Assembly (NCBI GenBank): GCA_963789255.1
Contig: CAWBJW010000002.1
Span: forward strand, 1,302,001-1,366,000
Direction of reading: 5' to 3'
DNA length: 64,000 nucleotides
Source of the DNA: DATARH01 sp963789255
GTDB taxonomy: Bacteria; Pseudomonadota; Alphaproteobacteria; ATCC43930; CGMCC-115725
In this document: one piece after another, positions 1 through 10,845 of the stretch
Layout of the letters: every line of letters starts with the position of its first letter
Position numbering within the stretch: the stretch's first letter is position 1
Made by a program: the position numbers and the translations under genes
The notes under the pieces: model-generated
What the model was told of the DNA's origin: nothing
The model's input: only the letters and a program-made list of their open reading frames with translations
Databases searched by the model: none

Positions 1-1
1 T

Positions 2-1704
<1,703 letters not shown>

Positions 1705-1730
1705 TGGCGGCGAAACGCCGCCGGCGGGGT

Positions 1731-2624
1731 TTATTCCGCCGCGGCGCGGGCCGTCGCGGAGGCGGTCGCGAAAAAGCGCCGGCCGCTCGCCCGCTGGTTC
1801 TCGTAGATCGAGCCCTGATGCTCGGCCGGCGGCAACGGGAGCCGCACCGGCACCGCAGCGAGGCGCGGTTCGATGGTCGGCTCGCCGGCCAACAGCAGCT
1901 CGTCGAATTTCTCGATGCCCGCGGCAAAACCGAGGAGCGGCCAGGCGTCGGCGGCGCGATACTGGAACAGCAGAAACCGCCGCTCCGCGCCCGAGAAATT
2001 GGTCGCCGAGCCGTGCACCGCGCGGACGTGATGCACGGTCACCGACCCGGCCTTGCCGAGGCACGGCAGCGCGCGCGACAGGTCGATATCGAGGCGCGCC
2101 GGGTCGATCGCGCCGCAAAACCGGCCGTCCGGCCCGTGATGGTCCCACACCGGGCCCTTGTGGCTGCCCGGCACCACCAGCATCGGGCCGTTCTCGCCGT
2201 CGACATCGTCAAGCATGATCCCGACCGCGGCGAGATCGTCGTTGGTATGCGGATAGAACGCCCAATCCTGGTGCCATTCCACGGGCGCGCCATAGCCCGC
2301 CGACTTCATGTTGAGCTTACCGGTGTCGAAGCGCACGCTGCCCCACAGATCCTCGAGGATCGCGACCACCCTGGCGTTGCGGCTGGCCCGGAAATAGGCC
2401 GGATGGATGAGGTGCGGCGCCTTCAGCCGGCGCACCCGCGGCGCCGCGGGGCTGTGCGAATCCTCGAGATCGTAGATGTCGTCATTGGCGCCGACCCGCG
2501 CCGCGCCCGCGACAAACCCGTCGGTGGCCGCACGCAATTCGTCGATCTCGGCCAGCGAGAACACCTCGGGGACGACGATGACGCCGTCGCGGTCATAGGC
2601 GGCGCGTTGGGCGTTGGACAGCAT
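1731..2624 (-). CDS. Phytanoyl-CoA dioxygenase (PhyH) family protein
   Basis: Fe(II)/2-oxoglutarate-dependent oxygenase of 297 residues. The metal-binding HxD is visible in VEWHQDWAFY and the distal histidine in VRAVHGSATN, with the usual RRFLLFQYRAAD strand following. PhyH relatives hydroxylate very different small molecules, so the substrate cannot be read from the sequence. The ATG at 2622-2624 is chosen because it has an AGGAG-type site six bases upstream; a longer frame upstream overlaps the next gene and lacks conserved residues. It lies 13 bases downstream of an NAD-dependent dehydrogenase on the same strand. The two probably form one transcript with the monooxygenase pair behind them, suggesting sequential hydroxylation and oxidation of a degraded compound (inference). 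Confidence 0.88.
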   Translation of the reverse strand: MLSNAQRAAYDRDGVIVVPEVFSLAEIDELRAATDGFVAGAARVGANDDIYDLEDSHSPAAPRVRRLKAPHLIHPAYFRASRNARVVAILEDLWGSVRFDTGKLNMKSAGYGAPVEWHQDWAFYPHTNDDLAAVGIMLDDVDGENGPMLVVPGSHKGPVWDHHGPDGRFCGAIDPARLDIDLSRALPCLGKAGSVTVHHVRAVHGSATNFSGAERRFLLFQYRAADAWPLLGFAAGIEKFDELLLAGEPTIEPRLAAVPVRLPLPPAEHQGSIYENQRASGRRFFATASATARAAAE

Positions 2625-2637
2625 GACGTGACTCCTT

Positions 2638-3531
2638 TCAGCTTTTTGGCGGCAGCCCGGCGCGGCGCGCCAGCACCGCATGCACGGCGCCGACATCTTC
2701 CTCGCCATAGCCGAGCGCCTCGGCCTCATCATAGAACGGCGCAGCGGCTGCGAGCATCGGGGTGTCGACCCCGAGGGCACGGGCGAAATCGGCAATGATC
2801 GCGCTGTCTTTCTGCAACACGTGCATCGTCGCGGTCGGGGGACGGTAGACCCCCTTGGCCATCATCGGGCCGCGCAATTCGAAGATGCGCGAGCTGCCGG
2901 CGCCGCTGGCGATGACCTCGAGGATGCGCTCGGGGTCAAGGCCTGCCTTGGTGCCGAGGACGATCGCCTCGGCGGCGGCGACGTTGTGCACCGCGACGAG
3001 CAGGTTGGCGACGAATTTCATCCGGCTGCCGTCGCCGAAGGCGCCGAGATAATGGCTGACCCGGGCAAATCCGGCGAAGGCCGCGCGGCAGCGTTGATAC
3101 GCCGCCTCCTCGCCGCTGGCATAGACCGCGAGGTCGCGGGTTACGGCCTGCGCGCCGGTGCCGGAGAGCGGGCAATCGAGCATCGCCATGCCGGCCTCGC
3201 GCAGCCGGCCGCGCGCAGCCTCTTTCGCCGCGATCGGCAAGGTGCTGAGTTCGGCAAGGATTAGTCCGGGCTGCGGCTCGCCGACGAGGCTCGTGACCGT
3301 CGCTTCGAGCGCCGCGACACTCGGCAGGCTGGTCAGCACCAGCGTCTGGCCGCGTGCCGCCGCCGCGGCCGAGCCGCACGGCGCGACGCCCGCGCCGGCG
3401 AGCGCATCCAGCCGCGCCGGGTCGATGTCGAAGCCGGCGACCGCGAACCCCGCCTCAACCAGGTTGCGCGCGATCGCCGAGCCCATGATGCCGAGCCCGA
3501 TGACCGCGATCCGCTGTGCCGGCGCCGCCAT
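2638..3531 (-). CDS. NAD(P)-dependent 3-hydroxyisobutyrate dehydrogenase-like oxidoreductase
   Basis: Beta-hydroxyacid dehydrogenase family, 297 residues. The N-terminal Rossmann fold has the dinucleotide motif VIGLGIMGSAIARNL. The substrate loop DCPLSGTGAQA corresponds to the family pattern DxPVSGG, and the catalytic lysine lies in GSRMKFVANLL. The all-alpha C-terminal domain is complete. The family oxidises short beta-hydroxy acids or reduces the corresponding semialdehydes; the exact substrate is unknown. The gene sits between a PhyH oxygenase and a flavin reductase, all on the minus strand with gaps of 9-13 bases. It may oxidise an alcohol produced by one of those oxygenases (inference). 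Confidence 0.9.
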   Translation of the reverse strand: MAAPAQRIAVIGLGIMGSAIARNLVEAGFAVAGFDIDPARLDALAGAGVAPCGSAAAAARGQTLVLTSLPSVAALEATVTSLVGEPQPGLILAELSTLPIAAKEAARGRLREAGMAMLDCPLSGTGAQAVTRDLAVYASGEEAAYQRCRAAFAGFARVSHYLGAFGDGSRMKFVANLLVAVHNVAAAEAIVLGTKAGLDPERILEVIASGAGSSRIFELRGPMMAKGVYRPPTATMHVLQKDSAIIADFARALGVDTPMLAAAAPFYDEAEALGYGEEDVGAVHAVLARRAGLPPKS

Positions 3532-3540
3532 CTCGGGCTC

Positions 3541-4083
3541 TCAGCCTTGCAAAATCGGCTCGCCGCGCATGTATTTGCCGCGGCAAAACAACAGCGTCGG
3601 CTTGTCGGTGTAGGCAAAGCGCTCGACATGGCCGATGAAGATGATGTGGTCGCCGCCGTAATGACGGAACTCGTTGCGGCACTCGAAATGCGCCGCCGCG
3701 CCGGTGATAATCGGGACGCCGATCTCGCGAATGACATGGTCGACATCGACGAACTTGTCATCGCTCTGCTTGGCGAATTTGTTCGACAATTCGATCTGGT
3801 CGTAGGCCAGGATGTTGACGACGAAGTGCCCGCCCTCCTGAAAGGCCGGCAGGCTCTGCGCGTACAACGAACTGCTCCACAGCACCAAGGGCGGGTTCAG
3901 CGACACCGAGGTGAACGAATTCGCGGTCATCCCGTGCAGCTTGCCGTCGCGGCTGCGCGTCGTGACGATGGTGACCCCGGTGGCGAACGCGCCGAGCGCG
4001 TTGCGCAGCTCGCGGACGTTGAAGCCCTCGGCCGATGTGCTGTGCAATTCGGCCTGATGGCTGCCGGGAATATCCTGTGACAC
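3541..4083 (-). CDS. Flavin reductase (FMN-binding split-barrel)
   Basis: A 180-residue flavin reductase domain protein of the HpaC/HsaB type. It starts with the typical segment LRNALGAFATGVTIVTT and continues with GMTANSFTSVSLNPPLVLWS, which binds FMN, and HFVVNILAYDQ. Such proteins use NAD(P)H to reduce free flavin and hand it to a separate monooxygenase. The next gene upstream on the same strand encodes an acyl-CoA-dehydrogenase-fold monooxygenase, so the pair is very likely a two-component flavin monooxygenase. The ATG at 4083 is preceded 22 bases away by the stop of that partner. Confidence 0.92.
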   Translation of the reverse strand: MSQDIPGSHQAELHSTSAEGFNVRELRNALGAFATGVTIVTTRSRDGKLHGMTANSFTSVSLNPPLVLWSSSLYAQSLPAFQEGGHFVVNILAYDQIELSNKFAKQSDDKFVDVDHVIREIGVPIITGAAAHFECRNEFRHYGGDHIIFIGHVERFAYTDKPTLLFCRGKYMRGEPILQG

Positions 4084-4104
4084 GATCGTTCCCCGATCTG
4101 GTGT

Positions 4105-5307
4105 TTACAGCGTCGCGTCCGGCGACAGGCCGAGCGCGACGCGCCCGTACATCGCGCCGTTGATGTCCCAGTTGAGAACGTAATGCGCGTTGGCGGCGTG
4201 CACGTCGCGGAAGGCCCGCTGCAGCGGGTTTCTGGCATAGATCGCGCCGCCGCCAGAGGCGGTGAACAGCACATCGACCGCCTTTGTGCACAGCGTCGCG
4301 GCATAAGCGCCGTCGCGGCGGTAGCGAGCGCGCTGGTCGAGGCTCGGCACCCGCCCCTCGCCGACGATCCGCTCGGCTTCGTCGCAATCGCTGAGGATCA
4401 CCGCCTGCGCCGCATCCGCGATTGCCGCGGCCTCTGCGAGATGGACCTGCAGCGTGTTGAAATCCGCCAGGTTGCGGCCGGTGTAGTTGCTGAGACGGGT
4501 GCGCGTCGTCTCGGTGAAATATTCGATCGCTCCCTTGGCGATACCCAGCGACACGCCGGCGATGCAGAAGGCAAACAGGCTGACCGCAGGAAGCTGATAG
4601 AGGACCGACTGATTAACCGCGCTGCCCGGATTGGGGCCGCCGGTGATCTGTTCGACGGCCATCGACCGGTACTCGGGAACAAAGGCATCCTCGACCGCGA
4701 CATCCTTGCTGCCGGTGCCAGCGAGGCCGATCACGTGCCAGGTGTCGATGATCGTGTAATCGCTGGCCGGCAGCACGAAGATGCGCGGCTCGGTGACGCC
4801 GGCCTCCTCGTCATGGACGATTGCGCCGAACAGGTTCCAGGCGGACGCATCGATCCCGCTCGAAAACGGCCAGCGTCCGGTCAGGCGATACCCGCCCGGC
4901 ACGCGGCGGGCGCGGCCGCGCGGAAAAATCAACGCCGAACCGATCAGATTGTCGGGCGACTCGCCCCAGATCTCGTCCTGCGCCTTGGGCGCCCACATGC
5001 CGAGCAGCCAATGATGCGCGGCGAGATTGGCCAAGACCCAGGCGGTCGAGCCGCAGCCACGGCCGATCACCGCAACCAGCTCGACGATCGAGCGGAACGG
5101 CAACTCGCTGCCACCGACGCGCGCCGGTTGCAGAATGCGGAAGAGCCCGGTGCGATGCAGATCGGCGATCGTCTCGTCGGGCAGGCGTCTTAGCTCTTCG
5201 GTGCGGGCGGCGCGCTCGCGTAACACCGGCACAAGCGCTTCGGCCGACGCCAACAACTCGTCGAAATCCCGCGCTGCGCCGGGGCGACCCATCTTTGCGT
5301 CGGGCAT
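4105..5307 (-). CDS. Acyl-CoA dehydrogenase-fold flavin-dependent monooxygenase
   Basis: A 400-residue oxygenase subunit of a two-component flavin monooxygenase, of the HsaA/DszC/4-hydroxyphenylacetate type. It has the three-domain acyl-CoA dehydrogenase fold: the N-terminal helical segment (LPDETIADLHRTGLFRILQP), a middle beta domain (GGYRLTGRWPFSSGID), and a C-terminal helix bundle. It lacks the catalytic glutamate context of true acyl-CoA dehydrogenases by inspection. The neighbouring flavin reductase supports a hydroxylase role on an aromatic, steroid-like or sulfur compound; the substrate is unknown. The ATG at 5305-5307 is chosen for its GAGAGG site seven bases upstream. An in-frame extension to 5379 has no conserved residues. 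A divergent 142-base spacer separates it from the plus-strand gene at 5450 and probably holds both promoters. Confidence 0.88.
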   Translation of the reverse strand: MPDAKMGRPGAARDFDELLASAEALVPVLRERAARTEELRRLPDETIADLHRTGLFRILQPARVGGSELPFRSIVELVAVIGRGCGSTAWVLANLAAHHWLLGMWAPKAQDEIWGESPDNLIGSALIFPRGRARRVPGGYRLTGRWPFSSGIDASAWNLFGAIVHDEEAGVTEPRIFVLPASDYTIIDTWHVIGLAGTGSKDVAVEDAFVPEYRSMAVEQITGGPNPGSAVNQSVLYQLPAVSLFAFCIAGVSLGIAKGAIEYFTETTRTRLSNYTGRNLADFNTLQVHLAEAAAIADAAQAVILSDCDEAERIVGEGRVPSLDQRARYRRDGAYAATLCTKAVDVLFTASGGGAIYARNPLQRAFRDVHAANAHYVLNWDINGAMYGRVALGLSPDATL

Positions 5308-5449
5308 CACGACACCTCTCTCCCTCCGGCGGCGGCCCTCGACCGTCGCCGCATGCCACTTTACGCGACGCGGCTGCATTTGTCTGCGTCGCGGCGCTCG
5401 TCATAGAGTTGGCAGCCAAAAGCTGACGGCGACCACAAGGTAGGGTGCA

Positions 5450-5977
5450 ATGATCTACATGGTCGAAATGGATTTTCCGCATCCCGAGCGCGAGGCCGAA
5501 TGGCACGCTTGGTATCTCGCCCATATCCGGGTGCTGCTGACCGTGCCGGGGTTCCGCGCCTCGCAGCGCTTCACGGCGATCGGCGCGACGCCGTCGCCTT
5601 ACCTCGCGCTGCACGAGGTCGCCTCGGCCGCGCTGTTCGACAGCGAGGCCTACCGCAGCCGCGGCGGGCCGGCTTCGACCGGCGAGTGGCGCGCATTGCA
5701 GACCAACTGGCACCGCAATCTGCTGGAAGGGCTGGAGGAGACGCCGGAGGTGCCGGCCGATGCCCATCTCCTGGTGCTGCGCGACGCGCGCGATGCGGCG
5801 CTGCCGGAGGGGATCCCGGTCAGCTGGCTGCGCGGGGCCGGGCTCGACCGCACGATCGGCGAATGTGGGCTGGCGGTGGTCGGCGACCCGGCGCCGCTGA
5901 TCGGCCTCGCCGGCCGCGACGAGCGCATCCGCCTCTACCGTCCGATCAGCGGGAAGATTCGCGCGGCTGCTCCATAG
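5450..5977 (+). CDS. Conserved hypothetical, probable dimeric alpha-beta barrel (EthD-like)
   Basis: A 175-residue cytoplasmic protein without signal peptide. The opening MIYMVEMDFPHPEREAEW and LLTVPGFRASQRF resemble EthD/NIPSNAP-type dimeric alpha-beta barrel proteins, in which a strand is followed by a helix containing WY and a GF(R) turn. I do not recognise a catalytic motif. Proteins of this fold often sit in degradation operons as small monooxygenases or isomerases. It begins divergently from the two-component monooxygenase and 123 bases before an amidohydrolase, so a role in the same catabolism is plausible. The assignment to the fold rests on pattern only. Confidence 0.6.
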   Translation: MIYMVEMDFPHPEREAEWHAWYLAHIRVLLTVPGFRASQRFTAIGATPSPYLALHEVASAALFDSEAYRSRGGPASTGEWRALQTNWHRNLLEGLEETPEVPADAHLLVLRDARDAALPEGIPVSWLRGAGLDRTIGECGLAVVGDPAPLIGLAGRDERIRLYRPISGKIRAAAP

Positions 5978-6100
5978 CCCGCCACCGCCTCATCCAATGC
6001 AAAGCGATGGCGCTTGGCGGCGCAACGCGGCAACATACCGGCAAGCGGCCCCGCCGGCTCACCCCGGCATAAGCCGCGCATACATTGGGAGGATCGCCAA

Positions 6101-7213
6101 ATGACGCAATATCGCCTGATTTCCGCCGATTCGCATGTCAGCGAGCCGCCCGATTTATGGGTGACCCGGGTCGACAAGAAATATCGCGACCGGGCGCCGC
6201 GGCTGGCGGTCGATCTGCCGGGCAAGCAGGGCGCCTATTTTCTCTACGAAGGCTATGCGCCGCACCCGATCGGCATCGGCCTCGGCGCCGGCAAGAGCCC
6301 GGAGGAACTGAAGGAATTCCTGACCAAGGCGACCTATGCCGACGCCCGGCCCGGCGGTTGGAACCCGGCCGAGCGGCTGAAGGACAACGATCTCGACGGG
6401 GTCGAGGCCAACGTCCTCTACACGACCCTCGGCTTCCGCATCTTCTGGCTCAAGGATGCCGGGCTGCAGGCCGATTGCTTCCGCGCCTACAACGACTGGC
6501 TCGGCGAATTTTGCAACCACGCGCCAACGCGCATGGCGGGCCTCGCGATGATCTCGCTTTATGACCCCAAGGCCGGCGCCCGCGAACTCGAACGCTGCGC
6601 CAGGCTCGGCCTCAAAGGCGCGATGATCTGGTGCTCGCCGCCGCAGGAGCAGCCCTACAGCTCGGAGATCTACGACCCGTTCTGGGCGACGGCGCAGGAA
6701 CTGAAGATGCCGATCAGCCTGCATGCCATCACCGGCATGGGCATGGAGAGCCAGTGGAACTGGGGTGAGCGCTATATGCGCACCACGGTCCTGTCGCACG
6801 AGATCGAGCGCTCGTTCAGCGTCTTGATCTTTTCGGGCGTGCTCGATCGCTTCCCGCGGCTGCAGATCGTCTCGGCGGAAAACAACTGCGGCTGGCTGCC
6901 CTATTACCTGCAGCGCATGGACCGGGTCTTCGAGCGCTCGCGCGCCGCCGCCGGCTTCCCGAACAAGATGAAGCCGAGCGAATATTTCCAGCGCCAGATG
7001 TACTGCACCTATATCGACGATTATGTCGAAGTCGCCAGCCGCAAGTTCATCGGCGTTGACCGGATGATGTGGTCGTCCGACTACCCGCACCAGGCCTCCT
7101 CCTGGCCCCACTCGCAGGAGGTCGTCGCCCGCGACTTCAAGGACGCCAGCCCCGACGACCTGTTCAAGATCACCCGCGGCAACGTCGCCCGGCTCTACGG
7201 GTTCGACGCGTGA
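6101..7213 (+). CDS. Amidohydrolase (metal-dependent, ACMSD/LigW-like TIM barrel)
   Basis: A 370-residue amidohydrolase_2 family enzyme. The N-terminal metal-binding strand reads ISADSHVSEPPDLW. A second histidine lies in PISLHAITGMG and the late aspartate in MMWSSDYPHQASSWPHS. The SxxL...NVARLYGF ending is typical. Relatives catalyse decarboxylation or hydrolysis of ring-cleavage products. The ATG at 6101 follows a GGAGG site (TTGGGAGGATCGCCAA); the longer frame from 6014 has no family similarity. It stands alone on the plus strand between the EthD-like gene and the dehydrogenase complex genes, with a GC-rich palindromic repeat directly behind it. Confidence 0.9.
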   Translation: MTQYRLISADSHVSEPPDLWVTRVDKKYRDRAPRLAVDLPGKQGAYFLYEGYAPHPIGIGLGAGKSPEELKEFLTKATYADARPGGWNPAERLKDNDLDGVEANVLYTTLGFRIFWLKDAGLQADCFRAYNDWLGEFCNHAPTRMAGLAMISLYDPKAGARELERCARLGLKGAMIWCSPPQEQPYSSEIYDPFWATAQELKMPISLHAITGMGMESQWNWGERYMRTTVLSHEIERSFSVLIFSGVLDRFPRLQIVSAENNCGWLPYYLQRMDRVFERSRAAAGFPNKMKPSEYFQRQMYCTYIDDYVEVASRKFIGVDRMMWSSDYPHQASSWPHSQEVVARDFKDASPDDLFKITRGNVARLYGFDA

Positions 7214-7253
7214 GCGATTGCGGCACCCTCACCCGCCTCGCTGCCGCTCGGCA

Positions 7254-7318
7254 CCCTCTCCCGCAATGCGGGAGAGGGGCTAAATGGCGCCGGACTAAAC
7301 CCTCTCCCGCACTGCGGG
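7254..7318. repeat. REP-like palindrome, CCCTCTCCCGC family
   Basis: A perfect 11-base inverted repeat (CCCTCTCCCGC at 7254-7264 and GCGGGAGAGGG at 7268-7278, loop AAT) is followed by a shorter second copy at 7300-7318. Related copies occur near 9346-9487 and 12559-12681, always between genes. It could also act as a transcript-stabilising hairpin between the amidohydrolase and the dehydrogenase genes. Confidence 0.8.
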
Positions 7319-7339
7319 TGGTAGCAAAGGGAGACCATC

Positions 7340-8308
7340 ATGCAATTGAGCCGTGAGGAACTGCTCCGGGCCTATCGCTCGATGGTCACGATCCGGCGTT
7401 TCGAGGAGCGGGTGCAGGAGGAGTTCTCGAAGGGCGGGATCCCCGGCTTTGTCCACCTCTACGCCGGCGAGGAAGCCTCGGCCGTCGGCATGTGCCAGCA
7501 TCTCGGCCCCAAGGACTACATCGCCTCGACGCACCGCGGGCACGGCCACTCGATCGCCAAGGGCTGCGATGTCGTCGGCATGATGCAGGAACTGTTCGGC
7601 AAGGCCGGCGGCCTCTGCGGCGGCAAGGGCGGCTCGATGCACATCGCCGATTTGAATGAAGGGATGCTCGGCGCCAACGGCATCGTCGGCGGCGGCCCGC
7701 CCCTGGTGGTCGGCGCGGCGCTGACCGCGAAGACGCTCGGCACCGGCACCGTCGCGGTCTCGTTTACCGGCGATGGCGGCTCCAACCAGGGCACCACCTT
7801 CGAGGCGCTGAACATGGCGGTGGTGCTCAAATTGCCGGCGATCTTCGTGTTCGAGAACAACCAGTACGGCGAGGGCACCGGGGTCGGCTACGCGGTCGGC
7901 AGCCACGACATCGCCGGCCGCGCCCGCGGTTTCGGCCTGCCGGCAATCAAGGTCGACGGCGATGATTTCTTCGCCGTGCACGAGGCCGCCGGCGAAGCGG
8001 TCGAGCGCGCCCGCTCCGGCGGCGGCCCCTCGGCGATCGAGGTCGATACCTGCCGCTTCTACGGCCACCATTCCGGCGACGCACAGCTTTATCGCGGCAA
8101 GGACGAGGTGAAGCATCTGCGCGACGAGCGCGATTGCCTCAAGCATTTCCGCGGCCGCGTCACCGAGGCGGCGCTGTTGGAGGCGAGCGAACTCGACGCG
8201 GTCGATGGCGAGGTCGCCGCGCTGATCGACCGTGCGGTCGAAACCGCGCGGGCCGCGTCGGTGCCGCCGGAAAGTGCGCTGCTGACCGATGTCTACGCGT
8301 CGTATTGA
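7340..8308 (+). CDS. acoA: TPP-dependent dehydrogenase E1 alpha (acetoin/2-oxo acid type)
   Basis: Alpha subunit (322 residues) of a thiamine-diphosphate E1 that decarboxylates or cleaves a 2-oxo substrate and passes the acyl group to lipoyl-E2. The TPP motif starts with FTGDGGSNQGTTFEA and ends in FVFENNQYGEGT, the usual GDG...NN pair. The segment GGKGGSMHIAD is typical of acetoin and pyruvate E1 alpha. A clear AAGGGAG site precedes the ATG at 7340. The next gene is the E1 beta subunit 12 bases on, and the third is an AcoC-like E2, which favours an acetoin-dehydrogenase-type complex over pyruvate dehydrogenase. No E3 (lipoamide dehydrogenase) gene is in the window. Confidence 0.9.
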   Translation: MQLSREELLRAYRSMVTIRRFEERVQEEFSKGGIPGFVHLYAGEEASAVGMCQHLGPKDYIASTHRGHGHSIAKGCDVVGMMQELFGKAGGLCGGKGGSMHIADLNEGMLGANGIVGGGPPLVVGAALTAKTLGTGTVAVSFTGDGGSNQGTTFEALNMAVVLKLPAIFVFENNQYGEGTGVGYAVGSHDIAGRARGFGLPAIKVDGDDFFAVHEAAGEAVERARSGGGPSAIEVDTCRFYGHHSGDAQLYRGKDEVKHLRDERDCLKHFRGRVTEAALLEASELDAVDGEVAALIDRAVETARAASVPPESALLTDVYASY

Positions 8309-8320
8309 GGGGGAAGCGCG

Positions 8321-9335
8321 ATGCCGCAGAAATCGATCCGCCAGGCGCTGAACGAGGCGCTGCGCCAGGAGATGCGCCGCGACCCGCGGGTCATCGTGAT
8401 CGGCGAGGATGTCGCCGGCGGGGCCGGCAGCGAGGGTCAGCGCGACGCCTATGGCGGGGTGCTCGGGGTCACCAAGGGGCTCTTCGGAGAATTCGGCGAG
8501 GCGCGCGTCATCGACACGCCGATTACCGAGTCCGCGATCATGGGCGCCGCCGCCGGCGCCGCGGTCACCGGCCTCAGGCCCGTCGCCGAATTGATGTTCA
8601 GCGACTTTTTCGGCGTCTGCTTCGACCAGATCTTCAACCAGGCCGCCAAGTTCCGCTACATGTTCGGCGGCAAGGCGACGACTCCCCTGGTGATCCGCAC
8701 GATGATCGGCGCCGGCCGCAGCGCCGCGGCGCAGCACTCGCAAAGCCCTTACGGCATCTTCACCGCGGTGCCGGGCCTCAAATGCGTCGTGCCCAGCAAT
8801 GCCTACGACGCCAAGGGCCTCTTGATCCAGGCAATCCGCGACGACGATCCGGTGATCTTTTGCGAGCACAAGCTGATGTACGACCTCCGCTGCGAGGTGC
8901 CAGACGAGCCCTATACGATTCCGTTCGGCGAAGCCAACATCGTGCGCGACGGCGACGATGTGACGGTGGTCGCGCTCGCCCGCATGGTGCATTACGCGGG
9001 CGAGGCGGCCGAGGCGCTGGCGAAAGAGGGGATCGAAATTGAGCTCGATCGACCCGCGCACCACCTCGCCGTTGGACGAGGACACGATCTTGGAGAGCGT
9101 CGAGCGCACCGGGCGGCTCGTCATCGTCAACGAGGCGACGCCGCGCTGCTCGATTGCCACCGACATTGCCGCCCTCGTCGCCGACCGTGCTTTCGACGCA
9201 CTGAGGGCGCCGATCCGGCGGGTGACGGCGCCGCACACCCCGGTGCCGTTCACCCCCTCCTTGGAAAAGCTCTACATCCCGAGCCCCGACAAGATTGCCG
9301 CCGCGGTGCGCGAGGTGCACGGCTATGCGCGATGA
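8321..9335 (+). CDS. acoB: TPP-dependent dehydrogenase E1 beta, one frameshift
   Basis: Beta subunit partner of the preceding E1 alpha. Conserved segments are VIGEDVAGGAG, the glycine-rich DTPITESAIMGAAAGAA, AELMFSDFFGVCFDQI and the C-terminal transketolase segment LVIVNEATPRCSIATDIAA. The frame breaks near 9045, where one extra G in CTCGATCGAC separates KEGIEIE from IDPRTTSPLDED. With that base removed the protein is 337 residues, the normal length, and ends at 9335. The break is best explained as a sequencing error at a TCGA site. A REP-like element follows the stop codon. Confidence 0.9.
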
Positions 9336-9345
9336 GGCCGCCAAT

Positions 9346-9487
9346 GCCCCTCACCCTGTCCCTCTCCCCGCAAGCGGGGCGAAGGAACGCCGCTGAGATG
9401 ACGTGCGGTTATCACGCAGGATTTGGCTTCAGAGATGCCGGAGATCTCCCTCTCCCCGCACGCGGGGAGAGGGTTGGGGTGAGGGGC
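9346..9487. repeat. Paired REP-like element with terminal inverted repeats
   Basis: About 142 bases between acoB and acoC, starting with CCCCTCACCCTG and ending with TTGGGGTGAGGGG. Each half contains a CCTCTCCCCGC...GCGGGG hairpin; the second, near 9449-9470, is a nearly perfect stem. The arrangement is a head-to-head pair of the same repeat seen at 7254 and 12559, as in REP doublets. Confidence 0.75.
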
Positions 9488-9513
9488 TGAATGCCAGCGA
9501 GGGTCGCCCGCCG

Positions 9514-10639
9514 ATGAGCGAGATCACTCCGATCACGATGCCGAAATGGGGCCTAACGATGACCGAGGGCAAAGTTCTCGGCTGGCTCAAATCGGAAGGT
9601 GACCAGTATCGGGCGGGCGAGGAACTGCTCGAAATCGAGACGACCAAAATCACCAATGTCTTCGAGGCCGGCGAGCCCGGGCTCTTACGCCGCATCGTCG
9701 CGGCCGCGGGGGCGACATTGCCGATCGGGGCGCTCCTCGCGGTGGCGGCGCCGGAGAGCGTGCCCGACGCCGAGATCGACGCGTTTGTCGCCGCTTTCGT
9801 CATGCCCGAGCCGGCCGTGGCGGACGCGGCGGAAGACAGCGCGCTGGCGCCGCGCGACATCGAGGCCGGCAGCAAGCGGCTGCGCGTGCTCGATCTCGGC
9901 GGCGGCGAGGAAACGCCTGTCGTGCTGGTGCACGGCTTCGGCGCCGATCTCAACAGCTGGATGTTCACCCAGCCGGCGCTGGCCGAGGGCCGGCGCGCAG
10001 TGGCGCTCGACCTGCCCGGCCATGGCGGCTCGACCAAGGTGTTGGACGGCGCCGACGAGTCCAGCTTTGCTTCCGTCATCGACCGTGCGCTCGCGGCGCT
10101 CGGCATCGAGCGCGCCCACCTCGTCGGGCACTCGATGGGCGGCGGAATTGCCCTGGAATTCGCAAGCTGGCAGCCCGACCGGGTGGCGAGCCTGACCTTG
10201 ATCGCAGCGGCGCAGCTCGGGCCCGAGATCAATGCCGCGTTCATCGACGGCTTCATGCGCGCGCAACGCCGCCGCGAGATGCAGGAAGTGCTGGCGCTGT
10301 TGGTGCACGATCCGGCGATGGTCAGCCGGGCGATGGTCGAGGATGCGCTGCGCTACAAGCGGCTCGACGGGGTCGCCGCGGCGCTCGAGACGATTGCCGC
10401 GGAATGGTTTCCGGGCGGCACCCAGCGTGTCGGCAACGCCATGGTCGCCGCAAATCTGAGCGTGCCGGTCCAGCTCGATCTGGGGCCGCGACGACCGCAT
10501 CATCCCGCTCGCCCACGCCGAGGCGCTTATCGGCAAGCTGCCGGTCCACATCATCGACGATGCCGGCCACCTGCCGCATATGGAAAAATCGGGCGAGGTC
10601 AACCGGCTGATCGGCCGCTTTATCGAGGCGCATCCGTAA
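9514..10639 (+). CDS. acoC: Lipoyl-domain alpha/beta hydrolase E2 (AcoC-like), one frameshift
   Basis: Dihydrolipoyl acyltransferase of the AcoC type: an N-terminal lipoyl domain (residues 1-80, lipoyl lysine K45 in IETTKITN) joined to an alpha/beta hydrolase domain (from about residue 125) with VLVHGFGADLNSW and the nucleophile elbow GHSMGGG. The frame breaks near 10476, where an extra G in CAGCTCGATCTGG hides the normal VQLIWGRDDRIIP. After correction the C-terminal DDAGHLPHMEKS with the catalytic histidine is restored, and the length is 374, normal for AcoC. The ATG at 9514 is used because it begins the lipoyl domain; the frame upstream reads through the repeat. The hydrolase-type E2 is characteristic of acetoin dehydrogenase systems. 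Confidence 0.9.
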
Positions 10640-10640
10640 C

Positions 10641-10844
10641 ATGCCATACGCGACGATCGACGATCTGCCGCCGGCGGTGCGCCACCTGCCGGTGCATGCC
10701 CAGGAAATCTTTCGCGCCGCCTTCAACGCCGCCTGGGATTCCTACGCCGGGCGCGAGCCGCAGGAGGAGACCGCGTTTCGCGTCGCCTGGGCGGCGGTCA
10801 AGAAAAGCTATCGCAAGCGCGGCGACGACTGGGTCGCGAAATGA
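10641..10844 (+). CDS. chaB: ChaB family protein
   Basis: A 67-residue protein with the complete ChaB signature: MPYATIDDLPPAVRHLPVH, then AQEIFRAAFNAAWDSY and the C-terminal FRVAWAAVKKSYRKR. ChaB has been linked to cation transport regulation together with ChaA, but its molecular function is unclear. It starts one base after the acoC stop, so it is probably translated from the same transcript. A chaC homologue lies far away at 39679 on the other strand. No chaA antiporter is present in the window. Confidence 0.92.
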   Translation: MPYATIDDLPPAVRHLPVHAQEIFRAAFNAAWDSYAGREPQEETAFRVAWAAVKKSYRKRGDDWVAK

Positions 10845-10845
10845 G

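Noticed and set aside
7295..9253. Long minus-strand open frame (about 650 codons) opposite acoA/acoB
   Set aside because: It is the antisense shadow of two clear plus-strand genes in GC-rich DNA; its composition is Ala/Arg/Asp/His-rich with no family motif and no ribosome-binding site.
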